Positions 10,849 to 22,800 of a stretch of DNA of 64,000 nt are shown here, piece by piece (within the stretch, counting starts at the first letter, position 1; every line of letters begins with the position of its first letter). The notes below the pieces were generated by a model. That model was given only the letters and a program-made list of their open reading frames with translations. It was not told the origin of the DNA and did no database searches. The position numbers were made by a program, and so were the translations under genes. Source of the DNA: Halichondria panicea (taxonomy: Eukaryota; Porifera; Demospongiae; Suberitida; Halichondriidae); contig NC_087377.1 in NCBI RefSeq assembly GCF_963675165.1, positions 3,378,978-3,442,977 of the forward strand, in the 5' to 3' direction.

Positions 10849-13800
10849 GTAAGAAAGTATTTATTATTATGAGCCCCTAAAAATATCTGTACTCCAGTCG
10901 GAATTAACAAGTTGCTTGAGGTACTTAGTGCATGCATGACATGTATACCAGAATTATATATGGCATTTACATTAATTATTATTTTATGTAGCTATAGATT
11001 TAATTGAATGTAAATTGCATGCAGTAGACTTATTAATCCGGTCACCTTTGGGACAGTGCAGTCTGGGAATAGCGAGGTGGTCACATTTCCTAAAATATAG
11101 CCACGGCTAAAAAAACGATCCTATCTTGAATCTAATGACTTATTTACGGTTCTGTCTCGAGGATAACGAATCAATATGCTCTCAATTTTATTTGCCAAAC
11201 CACACCCAAAACGTCATATCCAGCTGTAATAAACGTACACTAAAAACCTCGTTTGGAGAAGCCATGCAGCACTGGCCAGTATACACGGAATAGTGCATAA
11301 GTGGCCGCATCTCAGGGTCAGTTTTGTGTATAGTAAAAACATCTAGCTAGCAATTGCAAAATGAAACAATCAGTATAATTGTTGATGTGGCCATACTTCA
11401 AAGAGCCAGAATAGCAAGAGTCTATGGGGGGGGGCTTTGGGGACAGTAGCCCCCCCCCTCCATCTAGGCGGACTGTAGCAGCAATACTGCTCTAGCTAGT
11501 CTACCCTGCTGAAAGGATCATGCATACAGTGCCCAAAAAGTGGTTGATTGTACACTCAAAAACAGTTGACCTTTTTTTTATCAAAATGTTCTGGTGATTA
11601 ATTAGCACCCCTTTTTTTCAATATTCCTGTATCCGCCCCTAGACTAATATAGGTGTTTCGCCAAATACGTTGATATCATAATTATAACGGTAATTCCGAA
11701 TTGGATGATTGGCAGAGATTGAAATTTTGGCAAGAATCATTCGGCAGGTGAATGGTTAAGACGGATTTAATTTTTGCAGAATAGCAGCCTTTCTGCAGCA
11801 TGCATGCACGCGATGTTAAATTCGTGGGTAAAAATGTTTGCGTTCAGCGAAAGCCACAAACATTTATACCCTGTCTGTTCACTATAACAACCAGAGTCAA
11901 TAGGCTTTGCATAAAAGACAAATCTTATTTGCAGCTAATGTTGTGATTGCATGAGACATATATACAGGGGGAGTATTGAAAGAAATTGCTATCTAATTGG
12001 CTGTAATTATGTTTAGCGAATTCCTCTGTCTATACAATAACACTTATTCTGAGGCAATTTACTACACATGCATGCACCCACATAAAGTTTACCATGCATG
12101 CAAATCACTAAACTTTGAGTCTCTGCATTTTCCGAGGAGTTTCTCTGCCGAATTGAACTTTAAATAGAATTGTCCGCATGCGAAGACTGTAACTCCTGAA
12201 GTGTAAATATGCAAGGAGGGATTATCCCAATGATAAAAGCATACGAAGTCAGAGACAAAAAATTCTCATTGATAAACTCGCCCAGAAATGCGTTTGTATA
12301 TAATGTCAAGTCGAATGCATGTACTTATTTTTCCAAGCATCTCTACCTATACTATTATTATAGGAAAATCCACCCAGGTATATTCCTCACATTTCAAGGA
12401 ATAATTCCTTGAAATTTCCTTCATATACAGTTATCAATTCAACATAATAATTATAGTCATGAAAACCTCGGAAAAATGCGGAAACACGAAGTCTAGTTGG
12501 CTAAATTTTATCCACAAAGCTATACAGTTTCATATCAGTTGTCAGCAGCTTCTTATAAACTACAAACTGTAACCCGATCCACCGGTTCCTCCTTTTTTTC
12601 CCATACCAATCCACCTCGCCCACAATAGTTGGCTCCCTTAAGAAGACAGGGGGTCAAGATCTCATATAATACTCCCTTCTTGTATATACACTTCCTATCA
12701 AGTTTCTGTATAGAGTTTCTTCCTAATACCTGTCATGGTAAAATCCTATATAGGCAGACAACTAGTAAAGTATTATAAGCTCAGTAAAGTTAGAGGTGCC
12801 ATATTTTGTTAAGTATTTATGGTAACGTGAGCAAAAACCTTATAGGAATGTTATGTTGAAAAATGAATGGTGTCCAACTTCACTGCATGCATGGGTTATT
12901 AGGCCCGGGACAAAATGTGAAGAAAAATAATGGTCCTCCATGCCATGGCCAGTTCTTAAGGAAGCCAACTAGTCTGTTCACTATAACAACCATGGTCAAT
13001 ATAGGCTTTGCATGAAGTGTACAGCTCAGGGGGAGTATTGCGAGACATTGCAAATTAATTATTGGCTAGGTCTAGCATATTTTTGACTTCCTTCTTTACA
13101 ATAACAGTATTACTTTACCAATTTATCACCCATGAAGGTGTTATTCGTCCGAGCGAAACAGACGTGCAGTGCATGTCATTTTCTTTTGATACTGACTGGA
13201 AAATGGAGTATATCTATGGGGATTGCAGCATTACATCACTAGCGAGAAATATGTACATCTTTTCAGCATGTGTTGAGCTAAAGCACGCTAGCTGTTACTG
13301 TAAAACATTGATATTATCATTTAGCCTGGTGTTACCGAATATAATGAGTTTACAACACATTGTTGATTACAGCATGATATTCTGCACAATATTTTTAGAC
13401 TTCAGAGAAGTTCCTCAGCAATGTTTTCCAAATGACCTACCAGCAAATTTGAGTGTACAGCAGGACCAAATTATTTTCATTTCGCATTGTTTTGGCAGTT
13501 AAAATGCTGAAAGATATGTACAAGATGGGATCAAGATGTCTCATAATTTATAGTATAGTATACACTTTCACTTTTCAATAGCTTCTTAAAACCAAAATAA
13601 TACCTATAGCCACTTATGCCAAAAGAATGACTGTGATATATAAATTGAACAGTTTGTGAACAAAACAACCCCTCACAATGAGGTCTGACTCAGCTGCGTC
13701 GTTACTTTAGCCCAGATAGCCTCAAGACCTTTTGGAAACTGTATAGAGAATAAAGCTGATCATAACAACCTAGCTATTGTACGCACAAAAATAGTATTAT

Positions 13801-16800
13801 TAATAGTCAAATTACCAATTTTATGGTACTTAGCTAGAGTAAAGCATGGAAATTCAAGCTACATGAAAATCTGCACGACGGCTAGCAAAAACAGAAAGAG
13901 CTATGCAGAAACTAACTTGACACATAAAGAGAAACATACCTTGTAATCGATCTGGTGCGGTACGGTATCAGCTTCACAGCTTTCTTCATAATGAGGTAAT
14001 GAGCATGCAAAATAATCCTACAAGTCAATTATCGAGGCTAGCCGCACCTTGTGTTGCTATGGTATTAATGCTGACCTAGCACTTTTTGTGCGAATACCTC
14101 TCAGCAAGTTTTGTGCAGCAGTGCAGCTGTTTCTGCTCAGCTAAAGGTTGATCCAGAGTAAAGTGGACATGAAAAAGCTGATGGTAAACTCAGATTTAGC
14201 TAATTGATGCTCTAAGTAGCTCAACTCGAAATTGCATCGCATTCTCCGAAAATGCAATTATCCGCACGTTTATTTTGCATGCTCATTACCTCATTATGAA
14301 GAAAGCTGTGAAGCTGTTTTTGCTAGCCGTCGTGCTAAATCGTCCGGATTTTCATGTAGCTTGAATTTCCATGCTTTACTCTATAATTATATCTGTGGAT
14401 CTTAAGACAGTACATTCTCGAGATACTTGACCTCCACAATGTCAGAAGCATATACTCCTTGCTCTCAAATGGTAGGCCAGTCGATTCTGGCTGCTTGAAG
14501 TGTGGGTTAAAGTTCGCCATCCCCACTTACAACAAAAGCCACCTTTTCATGTATAATAGCTGAGATTTTGTTCTCTTAATTTTGCTCTGAAAAAAGCATC
14601 TGCATGGACACCTGGCTTAGTATGATCGTGAGAGTTCCCGGCAAGTCGGCTCCACTCGGCCACCAGAGCATGGAATGGGTTATAGGTGCTACCAGAATGG
14701 CTGAACCGTATGCAGGTTTCTGTGTGTGCATTATATAACGTGAGCAAAACCTCGGAATGTCACCTGAAAATAACGCATGTTCGAACTCCATTGGGTCCAA
14801 ATTTAAGAAAAATAATGGTATACCCCAGGCTTGCCAAAACAATGTGAAAATAATTATGGTTACAATAATTATATATAAGTTTACTATCAAAGTTGAAAAT
14901 TTGGAAAGCATTGAGCAATCGTCTGAGGTCTGAAAATATTTATTATTATAGTTTGATAGTGTACTGGCGTGATATGAAATGTTTCCGGATTCGCTAGAAA
15001 CTATCATCGTCATACAGTACACTATTCCTTGGTCATTTACAAAGCGGTACTGTGAGAGAGACTTTCCGGTTTCTAAATCAAAACCCTTATAGATGCATGG
15101 ACCTTCGCGTACAAGCGATGGGTATCAAGGGTTATATTGGATTTGTACGCCCGAGAGAATACATAGAATACATACAACAGCACAAGAGTAACAAGGTAGC
15201 CAAGAAAATCTTCCGTTTAGTTACTATAAATACATAGTAATAAGAAGGTGACATTAATTTTTGTTATAGTTGTGACACATGCACGAGTGCCACATAATTA
15301 TGGGATATATTGATTGGCTCAGTAGTGACTTAGGCCCGAGGGCCGCAGGCCTCGACGGAAAAGGCACTACTGAGCCAATATATCCCATGTGCGCACGAGT
15401 GAGCTGTGACAACTGATTTGTTGCATTCCTTGTGCATTCCTTTCCGTGTACACATCACTCCTTTTATAGGACAACTAGTTTGCAACTACTTGTGGTCGGC
15501 TGTGGAATGCACCAGACGCATGAAAAACGTTTTCTGCCTACCACTGAATCTGTTAACACTATAAAAGGGACCGTTTCAGGTTACTGGGTGGAGGGTGGGC
15601 TTTAGGTAACTTCAGCCATACTATGCCAGTATCTAGATAGTGGCACAGTTCAAGGCTTTACCTGTGCCAAATAGCAGATATTGCCACAGTGTTTCCTTTG
15701 ATCTGCCCACTCAAAATGCAACAAGTTTAACATGTATATGGATTTTACATATGATAGTTTTCTGCTGCATCAACACATAAAGGTTTTCATCAGCAAAATA
15801 TGCAGAAAGTATAGGCTCAACAAGTTTAGATAATCTCACACAACCAGTGTAACTCTTTAGGCCTTTGTACAGCACTTAAACTTTCATAACTGTTGTCAAA
15901 TATAAATTCTCCTCATATAGTTTATACAATGTATACTAACTCAAGTATACTACTGCTTAAATATTTACTGTCCTAGCCAAAAATCTCACACAAAGTATTT
16001 TTTACAGTTTACAGGAAAGTAGACACTATAATTATACACAATATGATACTCTCTCATGAGCTTAGGGAAACTCATGCCTGCAAGTCCACTGCAAGTATCG
16101 ATGTGTGCCGGTCATTTTAACCGGTTCACAGACACATGCATGCAGTACACTGTTACTACACTTTGGTCATGACATAAACATAAACATAATTATGCTATAA
16201 ACATGACAGTTACATGCAGGGTTCTTATACACCTGCACGTTACGATGATAGCTTCAGACACTTCCCGTGGACCACTCCGGATACTATATAGGCCATTTTC
16301 ATTGAAAATCCACGTCAGTACTATAATCATCTATATGCTGCAATCAACAATGTATTGGACGTATATTCTAGTGGAGTAAAATCAGGTTAATGAAAATTAA
16401 ATTTTAATATCAAATTTAAACGCAGTAACAGCGTGTTTTCTATTCAAGGTCAACACATGCATGTATCTTTCTCGCTAGTGATGTAACTGTAACCCCCATG
16501 CATCAGTCCACATTTATGACAATGACACTGCACATTAAACGTTTCTGTCTCACTTGAATGAATAATAGACCTTCATGAGCAATAAATCGGTTGCTTCCAC
16601 TGCATATCTTACTTTCATTTTGGTAGACCGCGTCAATTAAATAGTCCTCGTAACTAGCTTGTTTTATGATTTTGATTCTGAGTACTTGGCAGTTATACTC
16701 ATGCACTCCTGCTACCATGCATATACATTAGACTGTATGTACAGTTTATGTGCATGTCTGTATATGCACTGCCTGATTATTTGTTCTCTCTTTTATTCAT

Positions 16801-19800
16801 AGGATCTGTATCGGTTGAAAGAGTAGATTTCTACTACTACTACCATGGTGTCAACATCAACATTTACTTTAACAACTTGATGGAGAATCCATTTTACAAT
16901 GATAACTACTACAACTACTACTACTACAACTACAACTACCAGTCGTCTGATGTACCATGCATATTGAACCAACTTGTTTTCAGAAATACTCACACAAATG
17001 AGGTATTCCAGCCAGAATACACGGGTACTTGCAATTCCTACAGTACTAACATCATTCAGATCACCATGAATCCTAGAGACTTTCTCAGGCTGTTTGAGAA
17101 CGAGTTTATCAATACAACCTCTACTACGTCCTTGGACTTAGAAATGTACACTGCAGATATGCTAGGAGCTCCTTTCAACCTTCAAATACAACCAGATGAA
17201 GCCGTTGAGTTTGTCTTGAGATTGTCCTTGTCTTCATATGTACAGATAAGGTCCTCTGATTATTGGACCAATGAGGGGATTCTTTTGATTCATTTCAATA
17301 ATTTCATTGATGTTGCGACTGTCAATGCCAGCAAGCTATCACTCTCTCGCACTTCTTCCTATTACTACAATCGGGATGCAAGCAACACTGTTAATATTAC
17401 GGGTGGTGAAATACTGAACCAGTCACCTGGCTTAACATTATCTGTGGCTATCAGACTGACCTCTAATGATCATGATCTTCTTTCGAGCAAAAGAATATGC
17501 ACTGGTGGTAATGAGAGTTCCATTTACGACTGTTACATTGGCACAGAATCGGGATTTGCTACCGCGTACTTTGGAGCAGAGGTTTATCCCACTTCTAACT
17601 ATATATATTTTGGTGGTTATACTGTCAATAAAATCCAGAGGGCACCCACAGGTGAACAGAATGTGTTATAATTCTCTATGCATGGTCGTCTTTAAGAACA
17701 AACTCAGTTTGACACTATTTCTTCTGCAGATTCTGAGCCAGTGACTATGTCTATTCAGCTAGAGTATGTTGATGGATGGACTATGAACGTGACTCTTGGT
17801 CTAGGTCAGCCATTCAGTGTTCGGTTGTTTGTTGGAGAGAGGATTATAAGGTAGGGGCTAGCCTCGATTCCAGGCCGCCCCCGAAACTCAGAACTGTGGC
17901 CTATAATACAATTATGCGCATGCATGCGCGTATATATTACTCCAAAAACGGGGCTGGTATTCCGTATATTTCTGGATACTGTAAACATGTATACTAGCTA
18001 CCATAATTATTACGGTCAGTGAACATTTTACCACTAACCACGTAGTTTTACGTATTCTTCCTTTGTGTACTTTGTCCGTTTATTTACAGGATGAAATTTA
18101 CAGTGTGACAAATTATTTCGCGCATGCGCATGCAAAGTATACCAGGCCGCCTTTCTTCTTCCCAGCAGCCTGGAATCGAGGCAAAGGCATAATTATAGAT
18201 TTGACTTTGGTTGAACATGCGTGCTTACACGACACCCTCCTCTCCATACAGTGTGACGTGTACTAGCAGGGACACTAACGAACATGTGAACCCCATGATG
18301 GAGATTGATAATGGCGCTGTGTCTATTCCTGATAGCTATATCAGGAATGATTGGCCCAGCACCACTACCTTGAATGCACCCAGGGGGCTAGCTGAGTCTG
18401 GTTTGGAAGGTTACTACACGTGCAGGACAGAGGGAAACACTTTCCTCAGCCCTCACATTCTGCATCCCAGTAAGTACACCATGCAGGTACACAACATTGT
18501 ATCAGTATACATTATACCGTATAATTATGCTCTAATTAATCGGACAGCAAAAAATAAGGAAATTGTCCGGGTAAAATTGGAACAAATTTTTTTAGAGTAG
18601 TATGAAGTGTCCAGAACAAGCAAGCAGCTGCATGCGAGCTAGCTAAGTTTAATAGAACAGTGTGCGACTGAATAGTTATGCCTCGAGGCGTAGCCGCACG
18701 AGGGATACGGTAAAGCTGACTGTGTGTGTGTGTGTGTGTCTGTGTGTGTCTGTGTGTGTGTCTGTTCCAGCTGTAACTGCTCAACGGTTGCAATGCGACG
18801 AAAGCTAACAGCTTCTATAGGCTTCTAGCCACGTTCCCTTGGATTGTGATTCGTGGATTAGCAAACTAAAGCTTCTTTCTCGAGTTATGGCTAGTTTGAC
18901 TCACATTGAAGGCTGTTGCAGTCTCTTCAGAATCTTTCATAGCATCATCTGTCCGCACAAACTTTCTATTCAACATATGAGTTAATTAGCCTTGCACTAA
19001 AGCGCTAGCTTTTTGTTAGCTACAATACTCAGAAAATATCTGTTAAAACAGCTAGCTAGCAGTAGCCATTTGTGAAATCATAGATAGTAGAGGAGAGGGA
19101 TTGGAAACGCATACGTAAATGCCCGGCCCATGCGTGTCACGGTTAAATTTCTTCCTTTCCTGCCTCCGTCACTAGAAATTGACCTTTGTCCTATGATAAT
19201 TTTAGTATTTTAATCTTTAACAGCCAAAAGACAGGCAGGAAGGCTACTACTGACTAGCCAGAAAGAGAGGCAGGAAGGCTACTAGGATCAAGTTAGGCTA
19301 CTAGCTTCCATTCGTGTTTCAGAAGTTAGTATTAGAGGAGTTTTCGCCATTGTATGAAATAGTTTACAGTGGGATCAGACACAGTGTTAATAGAAGTTCA
19401 AGAACATGTTAACTTCTCTTTTATAGATCTAGATCATAAACAATTCATTATACAAACAATTTAACATAATTATTGTATGTCTACTCGTGATGTAAAGACA
19501 GAAATAATGATGCAATTTTCTTGAACGTCCTCTTTGGTAGTGGTTCAGTGAACGTGCTACAGTCTGCCGATGTAAACTCTGAAGAAGCATCATCAGATGC
19601 ACACAATCTGAGATTAAAAACAGTATCAGTTTGAGATAACAGTTACCTTGGGTCTTCCTTCCACAACTGACACTTCCGTCGTTTATTCTCTCATAACTTT
19701 TCCCCAAAAAACTTGCCGATCCATTTGTATAACTACAAATAAAGTGTACAATAGCATGTAGTAACATTAAAGGGTCACTTCTAGCCTATATACATTTGCT

Positions 19801-22800
19801 ACTTCAACACCTACACTTCCACAAAATCCCACAAGTGAAAGTCATGAGTGTGATAATAAATTTGTCAGTAAATACTACCATGGAGAGTCAATCACAAAGT
19901 TGCTACATTTAAAAAATACTTAACATACCACTGTACTTGTCTTTAATCTCAAACAGGCTGTACTTCTTTTTGGAGAGATAAAAGAATCCCACAATCCTCA
20001 GCCAGTCAAGGAAAGCTTAAAAAAACTCATGAAACTCCTTTAGTAGACACTTCTAGGTTAAGGTTACAACTATACTAGGTACTAAGAGCATAGTACTAAC
20101 TGGCATAGCCCTGTGCAATATCCCTGAGGCCAAGGCACTTCTCTGTCCTTCTAAAAAGGGATTGGCTTTGTTAACTCGATGTCAGGAACGGAAGTTATTT
20201 AACCACAACCACACCCCTCGAATTCTTTACATAATAGCTTCAGGGGGCACAACATTCATAAAGGAGTAATGGATGATGCTGAAAGCCTCCTAGAGCTGTA
20301 CTGTACAGCTCTAGGAGGCTTTCAGCTGTACTTTACTAAGTAGACTACTATGAGTACATTGGTACCAGGACTCCAGTGAGCAAGCTATAGAAACAGGTGC
20401 AAGGTGGACGACGAAAACAGATTGTTACCGAAATAACATTAAAATTGTTATTACAAATATTAATTTGTAGGTAACCATTCAGGGCAATTAAATAATGTTC
20501 GATAGCATCCCATTATTGTTTCGAGCATTCGAAAGCAGCATTGTGGTGCCATGTCAGTATAGTTTGGTCAGCACAGTACTTTACTTCAACATCTAGTCGA
20601 ACACGTCTCCAAGATACACGCGTACACACAAAGTGGGCTGTCCAGCACACATTCATGCATATGAGTTGATACTTCCCATCATTTGCTGTTTCATTGAACC
20701 CAGCAACCATTCACTCGGATCTAGAAAACAAAGGCAACAAAAATTGCAACTCTAAAGTATTCTTAACAGAGAAGTGGAGACAACAAAATGTAGTAACATA
20801 TACGATACTCTCGGAGACATGATAAGGCACTAAGACATGCAGGTATTATGTCGTCACATTTCAAACATAATACTTGATACAGTTGAGCCTCGGTTATCCG
20901 AACACCTTTGTCCCCGGGCCCATTTGGATAAGTGAAATATTCGGATAATCAAAACATGCCAGCTGGCTTCTTTTTGCCAGCCACGTGGGCAATTTCCTAC
21001 TGCACATGCTCAGATTGCACTATGCTCTAGCATTCGGATAATCGAGGATTCGGATAACCGGGATTCGGATAACCGAGGCTCAACTGTACATGCATTCTTT
21101 GATACATTTTGTAGGCTAGGAAAAATTACTGGAATAAAACGCTTCATCTAGTCTCATCCACAAAGCAGATTTCTTTTAATACACGTTATGAATGTACATA
21201 CGTACTTCTGATTTCTGATTCAAACAGGGAGAAAAGAGGAGAAAAAGAAGTGCAACGAATGCTCTGAATGTAAAAGAAGATTGTGGTTTGTGTCAAACAT
21301 GCAAAGACAGTCATGCTGTTGGGGGCAGTATACGCAAAAAACAATGCTGTCAACATAATTATAATTATATAGAAACTGTGTTTAAACAGTTAATACGCAA
21401 CTTAAATCGTTGATACTCACCGGCACAATGCAGGCATCTTGTAACCAAGACAATCTTCTCAGAGTATTCGTTGTACCTCTTTCTCCCTGTTTGCCATAAT
21501 CAATCATTTATATATCTCATGCATTTACATGCAGGTACATTCATTAAAGCGTGTAGTGAAACAAAAAATTTACTGCTTTGTGGCTGAGATTATAGATGGG
21601 CTCAGCAGGAGCGTTTTCTTCCAGTAATTTCTCCTTAGCCTACAAATGTATAAGGAAATTAATTATAATAATTATGTTTGAAAAGTGACGACATACCTGT
21701 CTTAGTGCCTTTATCCGTGATAATCTCTTGAACATTATGTTACTACATTTTATTGTCTCCACTTTCTTTCCCAAGAGTACTTGCTTTAGAGCTGCAAACT
21801 TTGTTGCCTTTGTTTCTTAGATCCGAGTGAATGGTTGCTGGGTTCAATGGAAACACCAAATAATGGAAGGTAATAACTTATATTAATAACTGATGGAAGG
21901 TAATAACATGTACATGAATGTGTGCTGGACAGCCCACTTTGCGTACGCGTGTACCTTGGAGACGTGTTTGACTATAGAAGTTGGTCCCTTAAAGTACTGC
22001 TGATCAAACGAGTGTTGCAAGCGTGCGCTTGCTAATGCCTCTCGCCATGTTTTTGCTTTCGCTCAACAGTATATTAGAGTGTTATAGAAGAGGTAAATAC
22101 TTTGCAATGTGCTTTGATTGTTTCACAAGAAAGGAGTGTCCACAGTTAATTGATCGTCTTAAATGGCCTGTAGCCAAACAGTGGGAGCAAACCTTTGTCA
22201 AAGGCATAGACATGCAGTGATAAGTATTGAAAACAGAATTCAATCACAGAAAGTAGTATATCTATAACAAGCAGTCTAAAAAGAGTTATCGAAAAGGTTG
22301 GTTTGTCTTACCAGGACCTCAACAAAGAAAATTGATTTCTGCCAGGATCTGGGGTTCAAAATGGATTCTCTTACACGTAGTATATTAAGCGCGCATGCGC
22401 ATTACATCCAGGAATAAGGGGTGTGTCTGTAAGTTAAAAAAAAAATAATAGCTACTGAGCAGTTACAGCTGGAACAGACACACAGACAGACACACACAGT
22501 CAGCTTTACCGTAACCCTCGTGCGGCTACGCCTCGAGGCATAACTACTGCTTTTGAATGCTCAAAACAATAAATCAGTGGGATGCCATCAAATGAAAAAT
22601 TCCAAAACACCGTTACCGTATTTACCTGAATTACCGGGACACTCTATTCTAAGGGACACTTCGGACTTACGTAATTTTTTTCACTCTATATTAAAGAACA
22701 ACAGGAAATGTAAATATTTTTAGATGTCCCGATCTAATTAGAACGAAAAAGAGCATGCCCCTAATGTCAGCTCGATAGACACTCCAAACTCTTAGAAACT

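Larger units (their letters stand above)
10849..16802 (+). other. Gene 2 intron 1 (about 6 kb), repeats only
   Basis: I see no supported exon. About 12440-12560 resembles gene 4 intron 1 (42420-42500), and 16420-16690 resembles gene 1 intron 2, so the intron is orthologous between units. Additions are a poly-G/poly-C bounded segment at 11425-11640, related repeats at 12820-12960 and 14735-14835, a foldback at 13845-14380 and a hairpin at 15301-15387. An open stretch at 13062-13502 is discussed under rejected items. Confidence 0.55.

Noticed and set aside
13062-13502. 147-codon open frame with a hydrophobic start inside gene 2 intron 1
   Set aside because: It begins with TTG rather than ATG. 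The nearby sequence is a dispersed repeat also present near 11970-12050 without the frame. No domain or splice context supports it.
16793-16993. Minus-strand ORF with a poly-valine run
   Set aside because: It is the antisense shadow of the tac/aac repeat coding the Tyr/Asn loop of gene 2.
22023-22220. ORF with a hydrophobic start and several cysteines within the right arm of the large inverted repeat
   Set aside because: It starts with GTG, has no matching frame in the left arm and no recognisable motif.
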